A stretch of DNA of 64,000 nt, taken from Acidimangrovimonas sediminis. GTDB lineage: Bacteria; Pseudomonadota; Alphaproteobacteria; Rhodobacterales; Rhodobacteraceae. Every line of letters begins with the position of its first letter. Within the stretch, counting starts at the first letter, position 1. The notes beneath the pieces were generated by a model, which was given only the letters and a program-made list of their open reading frames with translations, was not told the origin of the DNA and searched no databases. The stretch spans positions 124,001 through 188,000 of the forward strand of contig NZ_PHSN01000013.1 of the NCBI RefSeq assembly GCF_002871005.1, read 5' to 3'. Position numbers and translations under genes: made by a program. Below, in pieces: positions 27,912 through 38,263 of the stretch.

Positions 27912-29804
27912 ATGAGTTACAAAGACGTCTACGCGCGCTGGAAGGCCGATCCGGAAGCCTTCTGGATGGAGCAGGCCGAGGCGATCGACTGGGTCGAGAA
28001 GCCCTCGAAAGCGCTCTGGGACGAGAACGCGCCCCTCTACGAATGGTTCAGGGACGGCAAGGTGAATGCCTGCTGGAACGCGGTCGACCGCCATGTCGAG
28101 GCGGGCCGTGGCCCGCAATACGCGCTGATCTACGACAGCCCGATCACCGGCCGCACCCACAAGATAACCTTCTCCGAGCTGCGCAATCGCGTGGCCACCC
28201 TTGCCGGCGCGTTGCGCGCCAAGGGCGTGGAAAAGGGTGATCGGGTGATCATCTACATGCCCATGGTGCCCGAGGCGATCGAGGCGATGCTGGCCTGCGC
28301 CCGGCTGGGCGCGATCCACTCGGTCGTGTTCGGCGGATTCGCCGCGCACGAGCTGGCCGTGCGGATCGACGACGCGAAACCAAAGGCCATCCTCGCCGCC
28401 TCCTGCGGGATCGAGCCGGGGCGCATCGTGCATTACAAGCCGCTCCTCGATGCCGCGATCGAGCAATCGCAACACAAGCCCGAGTTCTGCGTCATCCTGC
28501 AGCGCGAGCAGGAAGTGGCGAAGATGATCGAGGGCCGCGATTACGGCTGGCACACCTTCCAGTACGGCGCCACCCCGGCGGAATGCGTGCCGGTGGAGGG
28601 CGACCACCCGGCCTATATCCTCTACACCTCGGGCACGACAGGCCAGCCGAAGGGCGTGGTACGCCCCACCGCGGGCCACATCGTCGCACTGAACTGGACC
28701 ATGAAGAACGTCTACGGCGTCGACCCGGGAGAGGTGTTCTGGGCCGCCTCGGACGTGGGCTGGGTCGTGGGACACAGCTACATCGCCTACGGGCCCCTGA
28801 TTCACGGCAACACCACCATCGTGTTCGAGGGGAAACCCGTGGGCACGCCCGATGCCGGCACCTTCTGGCGCGTGATCCAGGACCACAAGGTCGCCAGCTT
28901 CTTCACCGCCCCCACCGCCTTTCGCGCCATCAAGCGCGAGGATCCCAAGGGCGAGCTGGTCGCGAAATACGATCTGTCCAGCCTCCGGGCGCTCTATCTC
29001 GCGGGCGAACGGGCCGATCCGGACACCGTCGTCTGGGCGCAGAACGTCCTCAAGGTCCCGGTGATCGACCATTGGTGGCAGACCGAGACCGGCTGGCCCA
29101 TCGTCGCGAACCCGCTGGGGATCGAGGAACTTCCGGTCAAGCTCGGCTCGCCGTCGGTGCCGCTGCCGGGGTGGGACGTGCAGATCCTCGACGAGGGCGG
29201 CCAGCAGATGAAGACCGGAGAGCTGGGCGCGATCGCGATCAAGCTGCCGCTGCCGCCCGGCACCCTGCCCACGCTGTGGAACGCCGAGGCGCGGTTCCGC
29301 AAGGCGTATCTGGAGCACTTCCCGGGCTATTACGAGACTGGCGACGCGGGCTATATCGACGAGGACGGCTATCTCTACATCATGGCGCGCACCGACGACG
29401 TCATCAACGTGGCCGGCCACCGCCTGTCCACCGGCGCGATGGAGGAGGTTCTGGCCTCGCACCAGGACGTTGCCGAATGCGCGGTGATCGGCGTGGCCGA
29501 CGATCTGAAGGGTCAGCTGCCGCTGGGGTTCCTGTGCCTCAACAAGGGGACCAACCGCCCCGAGGACGAGATCATCCGCGAATGCGTGGGCCTCGTGCGT
29601 CAGCAAATCGGCCCGGTGGCGGCGTTCAAGCTTGCCTGCGTGGTGGATCGGCTGCCCAAGACCCGCTCGGGCAAGATCCTGCGCGCGACCATGGTCAAGA
29701 TCGCCGATTCGCAGCCGTTCAAGACCCCGGCGACGATCGACGATCCCGCCATCCTCGACGAGATCCGCAGCGCCTTGCAGGGGCTCGGCTACGCAAAGGC
29801 TTGA
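27912..29804 (+). CDS. prpE: propionyl-CoA synthetase PrpE
   Basis: A 630-residue AMP-forming acyl-CoA synthetase with phosphate loop YTSGTTGQPKG (238-248), adenine site WWQTETGWP, hinge YETGDAGYIDEDGYLYIMAR and the C-terminal catalytic Lys in KTRSGKILR, which is commonly acetylated. The PrpE-type markers ASCGIEPGRIVHYKPLLDAA and the 630-residue length favour propionate over acetate as the main substrate, but an Acs role is possible. It starts at ATG 27912 after AAGGAGGAGG. It feeds propionyl-CoA to carboxylation or the methylcitrate route. Confidence 0.88.
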   Translation: MSYKDVYARWKADPEAFWMEQAEAIDWVEKPSKALWDENAPLYEWFRDGKVNACWNAVDRHVEAGRGPQYALIYDSPITGRTHKITFSELRNRVATLAGALRAKGVEKGDRVIIYMPMVPEAIEAMLACARLGAIHSVVFGGFAAHELAVRIDDAKPKAILAASCGIEPGRIVHYKPLLDAAIEQSQHKPEFCVILQREQEVAKMIEGRDYGWHTFQYGATPAECVPVEGDHPAYILYTSGTTGQPKGVVRPTAGHIVALNWTMKNVYGVDPGEVFWAASDVGWVVGHSYIAYGPLIHGNTTIVFEGKPVGTPDAGTFWRVIQDHKVASFFTAPTAFRAIKREDPKGELVAKYDLSSLRALYLAGERADPDTVVWAQNVLKVPVIDHWWQTETGWPIVANPLGIEELPVKLGSPSVPLPGWDVQILDEGGQQMKTGELGAIAIKLPLPPGTLPTLWNAEARFRKAYLEHFPGYYETGDAGYIDEDGYLYIMARTDDVINVAGHRLSTGAMEEVLASHQDVAECAVIGVADDLKGQLPLGFLCLNKGTNRPEDEIIRECVGLVRQQIGPVAAFKLACVVDRLPKTRSGKILRATMVKIADSQPFKTPATIDDPAILDEIRSALQGLGYAKA

Positions 29805-30118
29805 CGTCCAAAGGTTTTCCCCACGGCACAAGTCCCCCGGTGACGACGGGGGCCAGGGTCAACCCTGACGCGATCACCATCTCCCCCGCGGTGCGAGTTG
29901 GCGCGCCCCGCGGTTTCGCGTATCCTCGCGGGAAACCAAGCAAAACCCGCCTGCCGGCCCTCCGGCACCGGCGGCCCAGCAGCCAGAGCCATGCCTCACG
30001 CGACGAACCGACAGGACAAGACCCCGAAACGCTCCAACCGGGGCGGCACGACGAAATCCCGGCTTGACCTTGCCGTGTCATACTGCGGATCCCTGTTCGC
30101 CGCGACAGAGGACAGAGC
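29805..30118. other. 314-nt gap between prpE and the response regulator gene
   Basis: It holds a CCCCC-N9-GGGGG stem at 29834-29852 and AGGGT-CA-ACCCT just after, which could end prpE transcription but lack a T-run. A second imperfect hairpin (GGTTTCGCG and CGCGGGAAACC) lies at about 29912-29938. A 44-codon frame from 29989 overlaps the next start by ATGA but shows no recognisable protein. No clear promoter was identified. Confidence 0.4.
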
Positions 30119-31504
30119 ATGACCGCCCCCGCCCCCATCCTGCTGATCGAGGATACCCCGCCGCTGCAGCTTCTCTACGAGACGCTGCTGACGCTCGAGG
30201 GGCACAAGGTCACGGGGGCGGTGACGGCGGCGGACGGCTGGCAGGCTTTTCGCGCCACCCGGCCCCGCGTCGTCATCCTCGACCTCATGCTGCCCGACCG
30301 CGACGGGCTGGACCTGTTGCAGGACATGCTGCGCGAAGATCCGGCGGTTCGGGTGATCGTGATCACCGCCAACGGCTCGATCAGCAAGGCGGTGGCGGCG
30401 ATGCGCGCCGGGGCGCAGGAATTCCTGGTCAAGCCGTTCGATGGAAAGCGCCTCGTGGCCGCGGTGTCGACCGCGCTGAGCCAGTTCCCCGCCCCCGTGA
30501 CGGGGGCCGCCACGACGGCCGAGGTTCCCGGCCCGCCCGGCGACCTGATCGGCACCTCCCCGGCGATGGAACGGGTCTATGCCACCATCCGCTCGGTCGC
30601 GCCGTCGATGGCCACCGTCTTCATCACTGGCGAAAGCGGAACCGGCAAGGAGCTTTGCGCCCAGGCGATCCACGACCTGTCGGGCCGCGCTGCGGGCCCG
30701 TTCATCGCGCTGAACTGCGGCGCGATCCCGTCGGATCTGCTGGAAAGCGAGGTCTTCGGTCATCTCAAGGGTTCTTTCACCGGCGCCATCGCCGACAAGC
30801 CGGGGGCCGCGACGGCCGCCGACGGCGGTACGCTGTTCCTCGACGAGATCTGCGAGATGGATCTTGCACTTCAGACCAAGCTCCTGCGCTTCCTGCAAAC
30901 CTCCACCGTCACGCCGGTGGGGGCGACCAAGCCGCGCAAGGTCGACGTGCGGATCGTCTGCGCCACAAACCGCGACCCGCTGGAGGCCGTCCGCGCCGGT
31001 CGTTTCCGCGAAGACCTGTACTACCGCCTCCATGTCGTGCCGATCCACATGCCGCCCCTGCGCGACCGCGGCGAGGACGTGATCACCATCGCCGAAACCG
31101 TTCTGGCGCGCTATTCCGTGGAAGAGGGGCGCGGCTTCACCGCCCTGTCGCCCGGGGTAAAATCGTGCTTTCGCGATCTTCCCTGGCCCGGCAACGTCCG
31201 CCAGCTTCTGAACGTACTGCGCAACGTCGTGGTGCTGAACGCCGAGGGCAGCGTGGTGACCGAGGCAATGCTGCCTGCCGACCTGCGCGGCATCGGGCCA
31301 AGCGGCGTGGCGCGCCCGGCGGAGTTGCACTCCGACGACCTGATCGGACGGCCGCTGGCAGAGATCGAGCAGATCGTGATCGAGGCGACGCTGGCGCGTT
31401 GCGACGGCTCGGTGCCCAAGGCTGCGCGCCTGCTCGAGGTGTCGCCCTCCACGCTCTACCGCAAGCTCGAGGGCTGGCGCCAGGAACGCGAGGCGGCGGA
31501 GTAG
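30119..31504 (+). CDS. sigma-54-dependent response regulator (NtrC/LuxO-like)
   Basis: A 461-residue regulator. The receiver domain (1-120) has phospho-Asp D55 in [10 protein letters not shown] and K105. The AAA+ domain has Walker A GESGTGKE (171-178), the sigma-54 contact loop as GSFTGA (218-223) instead of the usual GAFTGA, and Walker B LFLDEI (239-244). A Fis-type helix-turn-helix follows near 415-450 ([19 protein letters not shown]). The layout resembles LuxO. No histidine kinase or phosphotransfer gene is adjacent, so the signal and targets are unknown. Confidence 0.88.
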   Translation: MTAPAPILLIEDTPPLQLLYETLLTLEGHKVTGAVTAADGWQAFRATRPRVVILDLMLPDRDGLDLLQDMLREDPAVRVIVITANGSISKAVAAMRAGAQEFLVKPFDGKRLVAAVSTALSQFPAPVTGAATTAEVPGPPGDLIGTSPAMERVYATIRSVAPSMATVFITGESGTGKELCAQAIHDLSGRAAGPFIALNCGAIPSDLLESEVFGHLKGSFTGAIADKPGAATAADGGTLFLDEICEMDLALQTKLLRFLQTSTVTPVGATKPRKVDVRIVCATNRDPLEAVRAGRFREDLYYRLHVVPIHMPPLRDRGEDVITIAETVLARYSVEEGRGFTALSPGVKSCFRDLPWPGNVRQLLNVLRNVVVLNAEGSVVTEAMLPADLRGIGPSGVARPAELHSDDLIGRPLAEIEQIVIEATLARCDGSVPKAARLLEVSPSTLYRKLEGWRQEREAAE

Positions 31505-31542
31505 TTCGGGGGTTCCCTTGCGCCCGGGCGGCGCCACGGCCC

Positions 31543-32304
31543 TCAGACGAATTGTTCGCGCAGCAGGCGCTCTTCCAGCCCGTGCCCCGGGTCGAACAGG
31601 ATGCGGTGACTGATCGTGGGTTCCGACCGGACCTCGACCCAGCGCACATCGCGCACGCTACGCCCGTCGCCCTCGGCCATCACCGGGCGTTTCTGCGGCT
31701 CCAGCACGTCGAAACGGACCACGGCGCGCTTGGGCAGGATCGCCCCGCGCCAGCGCCGGGGACGGAACGGCGCCACCGCGGTCAGCGCCAGCACCTCGGA
31801 TCCGATCGGCAGGATCGGTCCGTGCGCCGAATAGTTGTAGGCGGTCGACCCGGCCGGCGTCGACACCAGCGCGCCGTCGCAGACCAGCGGTTCCAGCCGC
31901 ACCTTGCCGTCGACGCTGATCCGCAGCTTCGCCGCCTGCGGCCCGCCCCGCAGCAAGGACACCTCGTTGATCGCCAGCAGGTCCCGGGTCGATCCGTCGG
32001 CGCAGGCCGCCGTCATGCGCAGCGGGTTGATCACCTCTTCCTCGGCCGCTTCCAGCCGGGCGTGCAGGTCGTCCTCGGAATATTCGTTCATCAGGAAGCC
32101 GACGGTGCCGCAGTTCATCCCGTAGACTGGCAGCGGAGAGGTTTCCGTCGCATGCAGCGTGTGCAGCATGAACCCGTCGCCGCCAAGCGCCACGATCACC
32201 TCGGCCTCGTCCTCGGGAACGGTACCATAGCGCGCCACCAGACGGGTAAGGGCCGCCTGCGCCACCTCTCCGTGGCTTGCCATGAAAGCGATCTTGCGCC
32301 GCAT
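31543..32304 (-). CDS. nadK: NAD kinase
   Basis: A 253-residue kinase with the signature GGDG (41-44) in [15 protein letters not shown], the NE motif [10 protein letters not shown] and [18 protein letters not shown]. It phosphorylates NAD to NADP with ATP or polyphosphate in the cytoplasm. It is convergent with the response regulator and divergent from glyA across a 223-nt gap. Confidence 0.94.
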   Translation of the reverse strand: MRRKIAFMASHGEVAQAALTRLVARYGTVPEDEAEVIVALGGDGFMLHTLHATETSPLPVYGMNCGTVGFLMNEYSEDDLHARLEAAEEEVINPLRMTAACADGSTRDLLAINEVSLLRGGPQAAKLRISVDGKVRLEPLVCDGALVSTPAGSTAYNYSAHGPILPIGSEVLALTAVAPFRPRRWRGAILPKRAVVRFDVLEPQKRPVMAEGDGRSVRDVRWVEVRSEPTISHRILFDPGHGLEERLLREQFV

Positions 32305-32527
32305 GCCGCCTGCCTCCTCTGCGCCCCTAGAACACCGCCGGGCGCATCACGGGGCCTGTTGTCACCCGCGACCGGGGGAAACACAAGCCCGCCCTGCCGG
32401 GCCCATGACCGCACCATTCGTGGCCCACCCGCCGCCCCGATGTGGAAACGCGTCGCTTACGGGCTTTTTCGGCGGCGACGGTTGGGCTAAACAGCCCTCG
32501 ACCCGCACCCTGCCTCAGGAGATTGCC

Positions 32528-33826
32528 ATGAACACCCAAGCCAAGCGTGACCCCGGCTTCTTCACCGAAGCCCTCTCGACCCGCGATGCCGAGATCTTCG
32601 GCGCCATCCGCCAGGAGCTGGGCCGCCAGCGTGACGAGATCGAGCTGATCGCGTCGGAGAACATCGTCTCCTCGGCCGTGCTCGAGGCGCAGGGTTCGGT
32701 CCTGACCAACAAGTATGCCGAGGGCTACCCGGGCAAGCGCTACTACGGCGGCTGCCAGTACGTGGACATCGTCGAGACGCTGGCGATCGAGCGTGCCAAG
32801 GAGCTGTTCGGCTGCGAATTCGCCAACGTGCAGCCGAACTCGGGCTCTCAGATGAACCAGGCGGTGTTCCTGGCGCTCCTGCAGCCGGGCGACACGTTCA
32901 TGGGCCTCGATCTGAATTCGGGCGGGCACCTGACGCACGGCTCGCCGGTGAACATGTCGGGCAAGTGGTTCAACGTGGTGTCCTACGGCGTGCGCGCGCA
33001 GGACCAGCTGCTGGACATGGAAGAGATCCGCGCCAAGGCGCTTGAGCACAAGCCGAAGCTGATCCTTGCCGGTGGCACCGCCTACAGCCGGGTCTGGGAC
33101 TGGAAGGCCTTCCGCGCCATCGCCGACGAGGTGGGGGCGTATCTGATGGTCGACATGGCCCATATCGCGGGCCTCGTGGCCGGCGGTGCGCATCCCTCGC
33201 CGCTGCCGCATGCCGACGTGGTGACCACGACCACGCACAAGTCGCTCCGCGGTCCGCGTGGGGGCATGGTGCTGACCAACAACCCCGACATCGCGAAAAA
33301 GATCAACTCGGCGGTCTTCCCGGGCCTGCAGGGCGGCCCGCTGATGCACGTGATCGCGGCCAAGGCCGTGGCCTTCAAGGAAGCGCTGGATCCGTCGTTC
33401 AAGGATTACGCCGCGCAAGTGGTGAAGAACGCTCAGGCGATGGCCGATCAACTGATGAAGGGCGGGATCGACATCGTGTCGGGCGGCACCGACAACCACC
33501 TGATGCTGGCCGACCTGCGCCCGAAGAAGGTCACCGGCAAGGCGACCGAGGCCGCCCTGGGCCGCGCCCACATCACCTGCAACAAGAACGGCGTGCCGTT
33601 CGACCCGGAAAAACCCTTCGTCACCTCGGGCATCCGTCTGGGCACCCCGGCGGGTACCACCCGCGGCTTCATGGAACCTGAGTTCCGCCAGATCGCCGAC
33701 TGGATCGTCGAAGTGACCGACGGCCTTGCCGCCAACGGCGACGCGGGCAACGCCGAGGTCGAGGCGAAGGTCCGCGCCGAGGTGGCCGAACTCTGCGCGC
33801 GCTTCCCGCTCTATTCCGGGCTCTGA
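32528..33826 (+). CDS. glyA: serine hydroxymethyltransferase
   Basis: A 432-residue PLP enzyme of fold type [33 protein letters not shown], the internal-aldimine Lys K238 in [14 protein letters not shown], and a normal C-terminus. It interconverts serine plus tetrahydrofolate and glycine plus methylene-THF. ATG 32528 follows CAGGAG. No glycine or folate riboswitch was recognised in the 223-nt upstream gap. A strong terminator follows. Confidence 0.97.
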   Translation: MNTQAKRDPGFFTEALSTRDAEIFGAIRQELGRQRDEIELIASENIVSSAVLEAQGSVLTNKYAEGYPGKRYYGGCQYVDIVETLAIERAKELFGCEFANVQPNSGSQMNQAVFLALLQPGDTFMGLDLNSGGHLTHGSPVNMSGKWFNVVSYGVRAQDQLLDMEEIRAKALEHKPKLILAGGTAYSRVWDWKAFRAIADEVGAYLMVDMAHIAGLVAGGAHPSPLPHADVVTTTTHKSLRGPRGGMVLTNNPDIAKKINSAVFPGLQGGPLMHVIAAKAVAFKEALDPSFKDYAAQVVKNAQAMADQLMKGGIDIVSGGTDNHLMLADLRPKKVTGKATEAALGRAHITCNKNGVPFDPEKPFVTSGIRLGTPAGTTRGFMEPEFRQIADWIVEVTDGLAANGDAGNAEVEAKVRAEVAELCARFPLYSGL

Positions 33827-33869
33827 CCCGGCAGCCGCCGACGCGGCGGCACCAGTACCGGAACACGAA

Positions 33870-33904
33870 AAGGGGCTCTCCGCGCGGGGGCCCCTTGGCT
33901 TTTC
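33870..33904 (+). terminator. rho-independent terminator of glyA
   Basis: AAGGGGC (33870-33876) pairs with GCCCCTT (33890-33896) and is followed by GGCTTTT. It lies 44 nt after the glyA stop. Confidence 0.75.
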
Positions 33905-34081
33905 CCTGTGTCCCTTGGCTTTCTTCCGGGCCCTCCTTCAGGCGCCCCCATCGCGTCGCCCGCGCCCCGGCCGGCCACTGCGCTTTTCCTTTGCCTTCGG
34001 TGCGAATCTGCCCTATGGGGACGGCTTCGTGGCCATGCACCCTTGGAGGATGGCCATCATTTTGACCAATGGAGACCTCTT

Positions 34082-34714
34082 ATGGCTGGCAAGATCCCTG
34101 ATCTTAACGCCGAGGTACGGACGGGGACAGGCAAGGGGGCCGCTCGTCAAGCTCGTCGTGAGGGCTACGTACCCGGTATCGTTTATGGCGGCGGCACCGA
34201 TCCGCTTCCGATCAACCTCGCATTTAACCCGCTGCTGACCCGCCTCAAGGCCGGCCGCTTCCTGTCGACGCTCTTCAACCTGAAGGTGCCGGGCCAGGAC
34301 GACGTCCGCGTGATCTGCCGCGGCGTTCAGCGCGACGTGGTCAAGGACCTGCCGACGCATGTCGACTTCATGCGCCTGCACCGGACCTCGCGGATCAACC
34401 TGTTCATCCACGTGACCTTCGAGAACCACGAAGCGGCACCGGGCCTGAAGCGCGGCGGCACCCTCGTCGTGGTGCGCCCCGAAGTCGAGCTGGAAGTGAC
34501 CGCGGGCGATATCCCGGATCACATCACCGTCGACCTGACCGGCAAGGTGATCGGCGACGTCATCCACATCGGCGACGTCAAGCTGCCGGAAGGCGCGAAG
34601 CCGACGATCGACCGCAACTTCGTGATCGCCAACATCGCGGCGCCTTCGGGCCTGCGCGCCTCGGATGCCGAGGAAGCCGGTGAAGGCGAAGAGACCGACG
34701 CCGCCGAGGGCTGA
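34082..34714 (+). CDS. rplY: 50S ribosomal protein L25/Ctc (long form)
   Basis: A 210-residue protein with an N-terminal L25 domain (about 1-95; [20 protein letters not shown] and [10 protein letters not shown]) that binds 5S rRNA, and a C-terminal TL5-type beta domain (about 100-190) ending in an acidic tail ([14 protein letters not shown]). ATG 34082 follows GGAG at good spacing; a longer in-frame extension upstream is not protein-like. It has its own terminator. Confidence 0.95.
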   Translation: MAGKIPDLNAEVRTGTGKGAARQARREGYVPGIVYGGGTDPLPINLAFNPLLTRLKAGRFLSTLFNLKVPGQDDVRVICRGVQRDVVKDLPTHVDFMRLHRTSRINLFIHVTFENHEAAPGLKRGGTLVVVRPEVELEVTAGDIPDHITVDLTGKVIGDVIHIGDVKLPEGAKPTIDRNFVIANIAAPSGLRASDAEEAGEGEETDAAEG

Positions 34715-34745
34715 GCCCCGCGGCCCATAGGTCCGACCGATCGAG

Positions 34746-34778
34746 GCGCGGTCCCCGCAAGGGGGCCGCGCTTTTCGT
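34746..34778 (+). terminator. rho-independent terminator of rplY
   Basis: GCGCGG-T-CCCC (34746-34756), loop GCAA, then GGGGG-CCGCGC (to 34771) form a 10-bp stem, followed by TTTTCGTTT. It lies 31 nt after the rplY stop and also abuts the convergent gene at 34788. Confidence 0.88.
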
Positions 34779-34787
34779 TTGCGCCGG

Positions 34788-35210
34788 TCAGGGCGCCGTT
34801 CCGGGGTGGTGGGCAAAGATTTCCTTCGCCGCGAAAAGGCCGTTCAGCGCCGCGGGAAAGCCTGCGTAGACCGCCGTCTGCATCAGCACCTCGGTGATCT
34901 CATCCTTCGACAGCCCCACGTTCAGCGCCGCCTCCAGATGGACCTTCAGCTGCGGCTGGGCCGTGCCCATGGCCGCCAGCATCGCCACCGTGGCCAGTTC
35001 CCTGTCGCGCAGCGAAAGGCCGGGGCGGGAATAGATGTCGCCGAAGGGAAATTCGAACAGGTAGGTGGCGAAGTCCGGCGCGATGTCGTCCAGCGCGTCG
35101 ATGACGTTCTGCCCGGCCTGCCCGTCGATCGCGGCCAGCGCGCGTTGGCCACGCGCCAGCCGGGTGTCACTCGGCGGCGTCCCGTCCGGTGTTTCGGGTG
35201 TCATGTTCAT
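34788..35210 (-). CDS. carboxymuconolactone decarboxylase (PcaC-like) family protein
   Basis: A 140-residue all-helical protein. Residues about 30-135 match the gamma-carboxymuconolactone decarboxylase pattern: LSLRDRELATVAMLAAMG, LKVHLEAALNVGLSKDEI and VLMQTAVYAGFPAALN. It lacks the CxxC of AhpD-type members, so a peroxidase role is unlikely. Its start overlaps the 3' end of the MerR gene by 44 nt, so the regulator probably controls it. ATG 35210 or 35204 are both possible. No other aromatic-catabolism genes are present. Confidence 0.78.
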   Translation of the reverse strand: MNMTPETPDGTPPSDTRLARGQRALAAIDGQAGQNVIDALDDIAPDFATYLFEFPFGDIYSRPGLSLRDRELATVAMLAAMGTAQPQLKVHLEAALNVGLSKDEITEVLMQTAVYAGFPAALNGLFAAKEIFAHHPGTAP

Positions 35211-35574
35211 GGGTCTGCATCCTTTCCTCTGCCTCGACGTAACCGTCGATCTTGGTGTCGAGGACGAGAAGGCAGGCCTGCAGCTCGGCCACCCGGGCGC
35301 GCACCGCGTCGCGATGTGCCTCAAGCTGTTCCCGGCGGGCGGCCATCGTCGCATCGCCCGCCGCGCGCAGCGCGGCGTAGCGCAGCATATCGCGGATCGG
35401 CATGCCCGTGGTCTTCAGCCGGTCGAGGAATTCGATCCACGCAAGGATCTCCGCGTCGTAGTCGCGCCGCCCCCCGGCATCGCGATCGGCCACGGGCAGA
35501 AGCCCGATCCGCTCGTAATACCGGATGGTATGTGTCGACAATCCGCTGCGTTTCGCAAGTTCCCCGATCTTCAT
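35167..35574 (-). CDS. MerR family transcriptional regulator
   Basis: A 135-residue regulator with the MerR winged helix at the N-terminus (MKIGELAKRSGLSTHTIRYYERIGLL), a following GGRRDYDAEILAWIEFLDRLKTTGMPI and a coiled-coil dimer helix (about 80-120). The short C-terminus has one Cys (LQACLLVLD), so it does not look like a classical metal sensor. It resembles AdhR/NmlR-like MerR proteins. It is the first gene of a two-gene unit with the decarboxylase-like protein and divergent from pth. Confidence 0.88.
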   Translation of the reverse strand: MKIGELAKRSGLSTHTIRYYERIGLLPVADRDAGGRRDYDAEILAWIEFLDRLKTTGMPIRDMLRYAALRAAGDATMAARREQLEAHRDAVRARVAELQACLLVLDTKIDGYVEAEERMQTHEHDTRNTGRDAAE

Positions 35575-35740
35575 CCGGCCCGCTTTCTCATCAAGACGCC
35601 CCGGAGCCTAGGGGTTCGAGCGCACTCCAAGTCAAGCCCTGGAATCGGAGCTTCCGGCGCGCCTCTCTCCCCCTCCTCTGGCCTTTTCCCCCTGCTTGCG
35701 CCACACAGAGCGGCGACGGACATGGCACAGGAGCCCGCCC

Positions 35741-36448
35741 ATGCGCCTTTTCGCAGGCCTCGGCAATCCCGGCGCGAAATACGCCGGCAACCGCCACAAC
35801 ATCGGTTTCATGGCCCTCGACCGGATCGCCGAAGACCACGGCTTCGCGCCCTGGCGCGCGCGATTCCAGGGTGAGGTGTCCGAGGGCCGGCTGGGCACGG
35901 AAAAGGTGATCCTGCTCAAGCCCGCGACCTTCATGAACCTCTCTGGCCAGTCGGTGGGCGAGGCGCTGCGCTTCTACAAGCTTACCCCAGCCGACCTCGT
36001 GGTGTTTCATGACGAGCTCGATCTGGCCCCCGGCAAGTGCCGGGTGAAGCAGGGTGGCGGGCATGCCGGACACAACGGGCTCCGCTCCATCCACCAGCAC
36101 GTGGGCGAGGCTTATGGGCGGGTGCGCATGGGCATCGGCCATCCCGGCCACAAGGATCGGGTCGCAGGCTACGTGCTGCACGATTTCGCCAAGGCGGACG
36201 AGGGGTGGCTCGACGATCTCCTGCGCGGCATCTCGGACGGGGCGCCAGCGCTGGCCGAAGGCGATGCCGCGCGCTTCATGAACGCGGTCAGCCTGCGCAC
36301 CGCGCCGCCACGCTCCTCCGGCGGCACGGGCGGCGGCAAGACGGCCGCCGCCCCGCAGGGCGTCCCGCAGGACACACCGAAGGCCGCGCCTGCCGCCACC
36401 GAAGATGCACGTAGCCCGCTTCAGAAGCTGAAGGATCACTTCAAATGA
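35741..36448 (+). CDS. pth: peptidyl-tRNA hydrolase
   Basis: A 235-residue enzyme: [20 protein letters not shown] with the catalytic His, [25 protein letters not shown] with the catalytic Asp, and [13 protein letters not shown]. It recycles peptidyl-tRNA. The enzyme core ends near residue 190; about 45 further residues are Pro/Ala/Gly-rich and end [11 protein letters not shown], an extension often seen in Rhodobacterales. The stop overlaps the next start (ATGATG). Confidence 0.95.
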   Translation: MRLFAGLGNPGAKYAGNRHNIGFMALDRIAEDHGFAPWRARFQGEVSEGRLGTEKVILLKPATFMNLSGQSVGEALRFYKLTPADLVVFHDELDLAPGKCRVKQGGGHAGHNGLRSIHQHVGEAYGRVRMGIGHPGHKDRVAGYVLHDFAKADEGWLDDLLRGISDGAPALAEGDAARFMNAVSLRTAPPRSSGGTGGGKTAAAPQGVPQDTPKAAPAATEDARSPLQKLKDHFK

Positions 36449-37491
36449 TGGCCCTGCCGGAGGCGCTGCGCGATCAGGCCATGTCCTGCGATGCGCTCGG
36501 GTCGCCCTTCACCGCGCGGCTCCTGCGGCTGGCCGCCGACAGGCTGCGCCCCGGAACGCCGGTGACAGACCGGCTGTTCGCCTGGCAGGGCGACATCACA
36601 TCGCGCGGGCATTCACTGCCGCTGCGCCTGGCCGGTGCCCTGCATGCCCTTGTGCTGAGCGGACAGGACGACCGACTCGCCGCCCAATACGCAGCCCCCG
36701 GCGATGACGGGGCACTCTGGGGTGCCGTGTCCGACGCGCTGACCCGCCACGAGGCGGCGGTGCAGCTCTGGCTCGACAGCCCGCCGCAAACCAACGAGGT
36801 GCGCCGCTCCGCCGTGCTGATCGCGGCGGGGGCGTGGCTGACGGCGCGGCTGGGGCTGCCGCTGGTGCTGTCGGAGCTGGGTGCCAGTGCCGGCCTCAAC
36901 CTGATCTGGGACCGCTACGCACTGGTAGCGGGCAGCGTGCGGATCGCGCCGCCCGACCCGGTGCTGGAACTTGCGCCGGAATGGCGCGGCCGCCCCCCGG
37001 CCGAGGCCGCCCCGGAGATCGCGGCGCGGCGCGGGGTCGATCTCAACCCGCTCGACCCTGTGGCCGACCGGCTGCGGCTGATGGCCTACACCTGGGCCGA
37101 CCAGGCCGACCGGCTGGCCCGGACCGACCTCGCCCTGGCCGAGGCCGCGCGGCTGAAACCGCAGGTCGACCGGGGCGACGCCGCCGCCTGGCTTGCGGAC
37201 CGGCTGGCCGAGGTGCACCCCGGCCGGCTGCACCTCGTATGCCACACCATCGCCTGGCAGTACTTCCCGCAGGAGACGAAAGACCGCGCAAGCGCCGCGC
37301 TGGCCCGCGCCGGCGCGCGTGCCACGCCGGAGGCGCCGCTAGCGCATCTGGGGATGGAAGCGGACGCCGCCCAGCCCGGCGCCGGGGTCACCCTGACGCT
37401 CTGGGATGGCGCGACGCCCGACGGCACCACGATCGCGCTCGGGCGGGCGGATTTCCACGGCCGCTGGGTCGACTGGCAGCCCCCCGCCTGA
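36445..37491 (+). CDS. DUF2332 family protein
   Basis: A 348-residue protein matching the DUF2332 pattern: an N-terminal helical region ([20 protein letters not shown]), [25 protein letters not shown], and a late [13 protein letters not shown]. The central [10 protein letters not shown] resembles a SAM-binding loop, so a methyltransferase-like fold is possible, but the function is unknown. It is translationally coupled to pth by a 4-nt overlap. Confidence 0.82.
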   Translation: MMALPEALRDQAMSCDALGSPFTARLLRLAADRLRPGTPVTDRLFAWQGDITSRGHSLPLRLAGALHALVLSGQDDRLAAQYAAPGDDGALWGAVSDALTRHEAAVQLWLDSPPQTNEVRRSAVLIAAGAWLTARLGLPLVLSELGASAGLNLIWDRYALVAGSVRIAPPDPVLELAPEWRGRPPAEAAPEIAARRGVDLNPLDPVADRLRLMAYTWADQADRLARTDLALAEAARLKPQVDRGDAAAWLADRLAEVHPGRLHLVCHTIAWQYFPQETKDRASAALARAGARATPEAPLAHLGMEADAAQPGAGVTLTLWDGATPDGTTIALGRADFHGRWVDWQPPA

Positions 37492-37540
37492 GCGGCGGGC
37501 CTGCGGGGCAGACCGCGGCGGCGGCCCTGCCCTTCCCCGG

Positions 37541-38263
37541 TCACTCCCGTCCCGGCAGGTCCAGGTCGAGCCGGTCGGCCAGCGACGCGAGCACCGCCCG
37601 GGCGCCCCCGGTCTCGCCGGTGTCCCAATCGGCGCGGCGCGACATGTACAGCGTGGCCTGGCTGCGGTGGATCACCCCGTCCGACAGGATCTTCAGGTGG
37701 TTCGCGCGCAGCGTCTCGCCGGTCGAGGTGATGTCGGCGATCGCCTCGGCGGTAAGGTTCTTAACGGTGCCCTCGGTCGCGCCCTGGCTGTCGACCAGCT
37801 GATAATCGGCGACGCCCACATCGCGCAGGAACTCGCGCACCAGCCGGTGATACTTGGTCGCGATCCGAAGGCGATGGCCATGCGCCGCCCGGAAGGCCGA
37901 GGCCGCGCCGTCCAGATCCTCCAGCGTGTCGACGTCGATCCAGCAGGCCGGCACGGCAAGGATCAGGTCGGCATGGCCGAAGCCCAGCCGCGCCAGTTCC
38001 ACCACCTCGCGGTCCCAGTCGGCCAGCTTCTCGCGCACCAGGTCCGACCCGGTGACGCCAAGGTGAATCCGCCCCGCCGCCAGTTCCCGCGGGATCTCGC
38101 CCGCCGACAGAAGGACCATCTCGACCCCCTCGGCGCCCTCGACCCGGGCGGCGTATTCCCGATCCGACCCCGTGCGCGCCATCTGCACGCCACGCGCCCC
38201 GAACCAGTCGAAGGTCTTCTCCATCAGCCGGCCCTTCGAGGGCACCCCGATCTTCAGGCTCAT
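37541..38263 (-). CDS. hisG: ATP phosphoribosyltransferase catalytic subunit, short form
   Basis: A 240-residue HisG_S: IGVPSKGRLMEKTFDWF, DREYAARVEG, a P-x-C-W-I-D-V-D-T-L-E-D-L stretch and the PRPP loop EAIADITSTGETLRAN. It does the first step of histidine synthesis. It lacks the C-terminal regulatory domain of long HisG and so depends on HisZ, encoded immediately upstream with an ATGA overlap. Confidence 0.95.
   Translation of the reverse strand: MSLKIGVPSKGRLMEKTFDWFGARGVQMARTGSDREYAARVEGAEGVEMVLLSAGEIPRELAAGRIHLGVTGSDLVREKLADWDREVVELARLGFGHADLILAVPACWIDVDTLEDLDGAASAFRAAHGHRLRIATKYHRLVREFLRDVGVADYQLVDSQGATEGTVKNLTAEAIADITSTGETLRANHLKILSDGVIHRSQATLYMSRRADWDTGETGGARAVLASLADRLDLDLPGRE

Noticed and set aside
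25497-29831. A 1444-codon open frame on the minus strand covering maeB and prpE
   Set aside because: It is antisense to two well-supported genes and has Arg/His/Gly/Asp-rich composition without any domain. Long antisense frames are common where third-position GC is very high.
29989-30122. A 44-codon frame whose stop overlaps the response regulator start (ATGA)
   Set aside because: The overlap is suggestive of coupling, but there is no good ribosome site and no recognisable sequence. Conservation would be needed to support it.
32305-32527. Possible glycine or folate riboswitch before glyA
   Set aside because: No conserved aptamer core could be recognised in the 223 nt, only a plain ribosome site.
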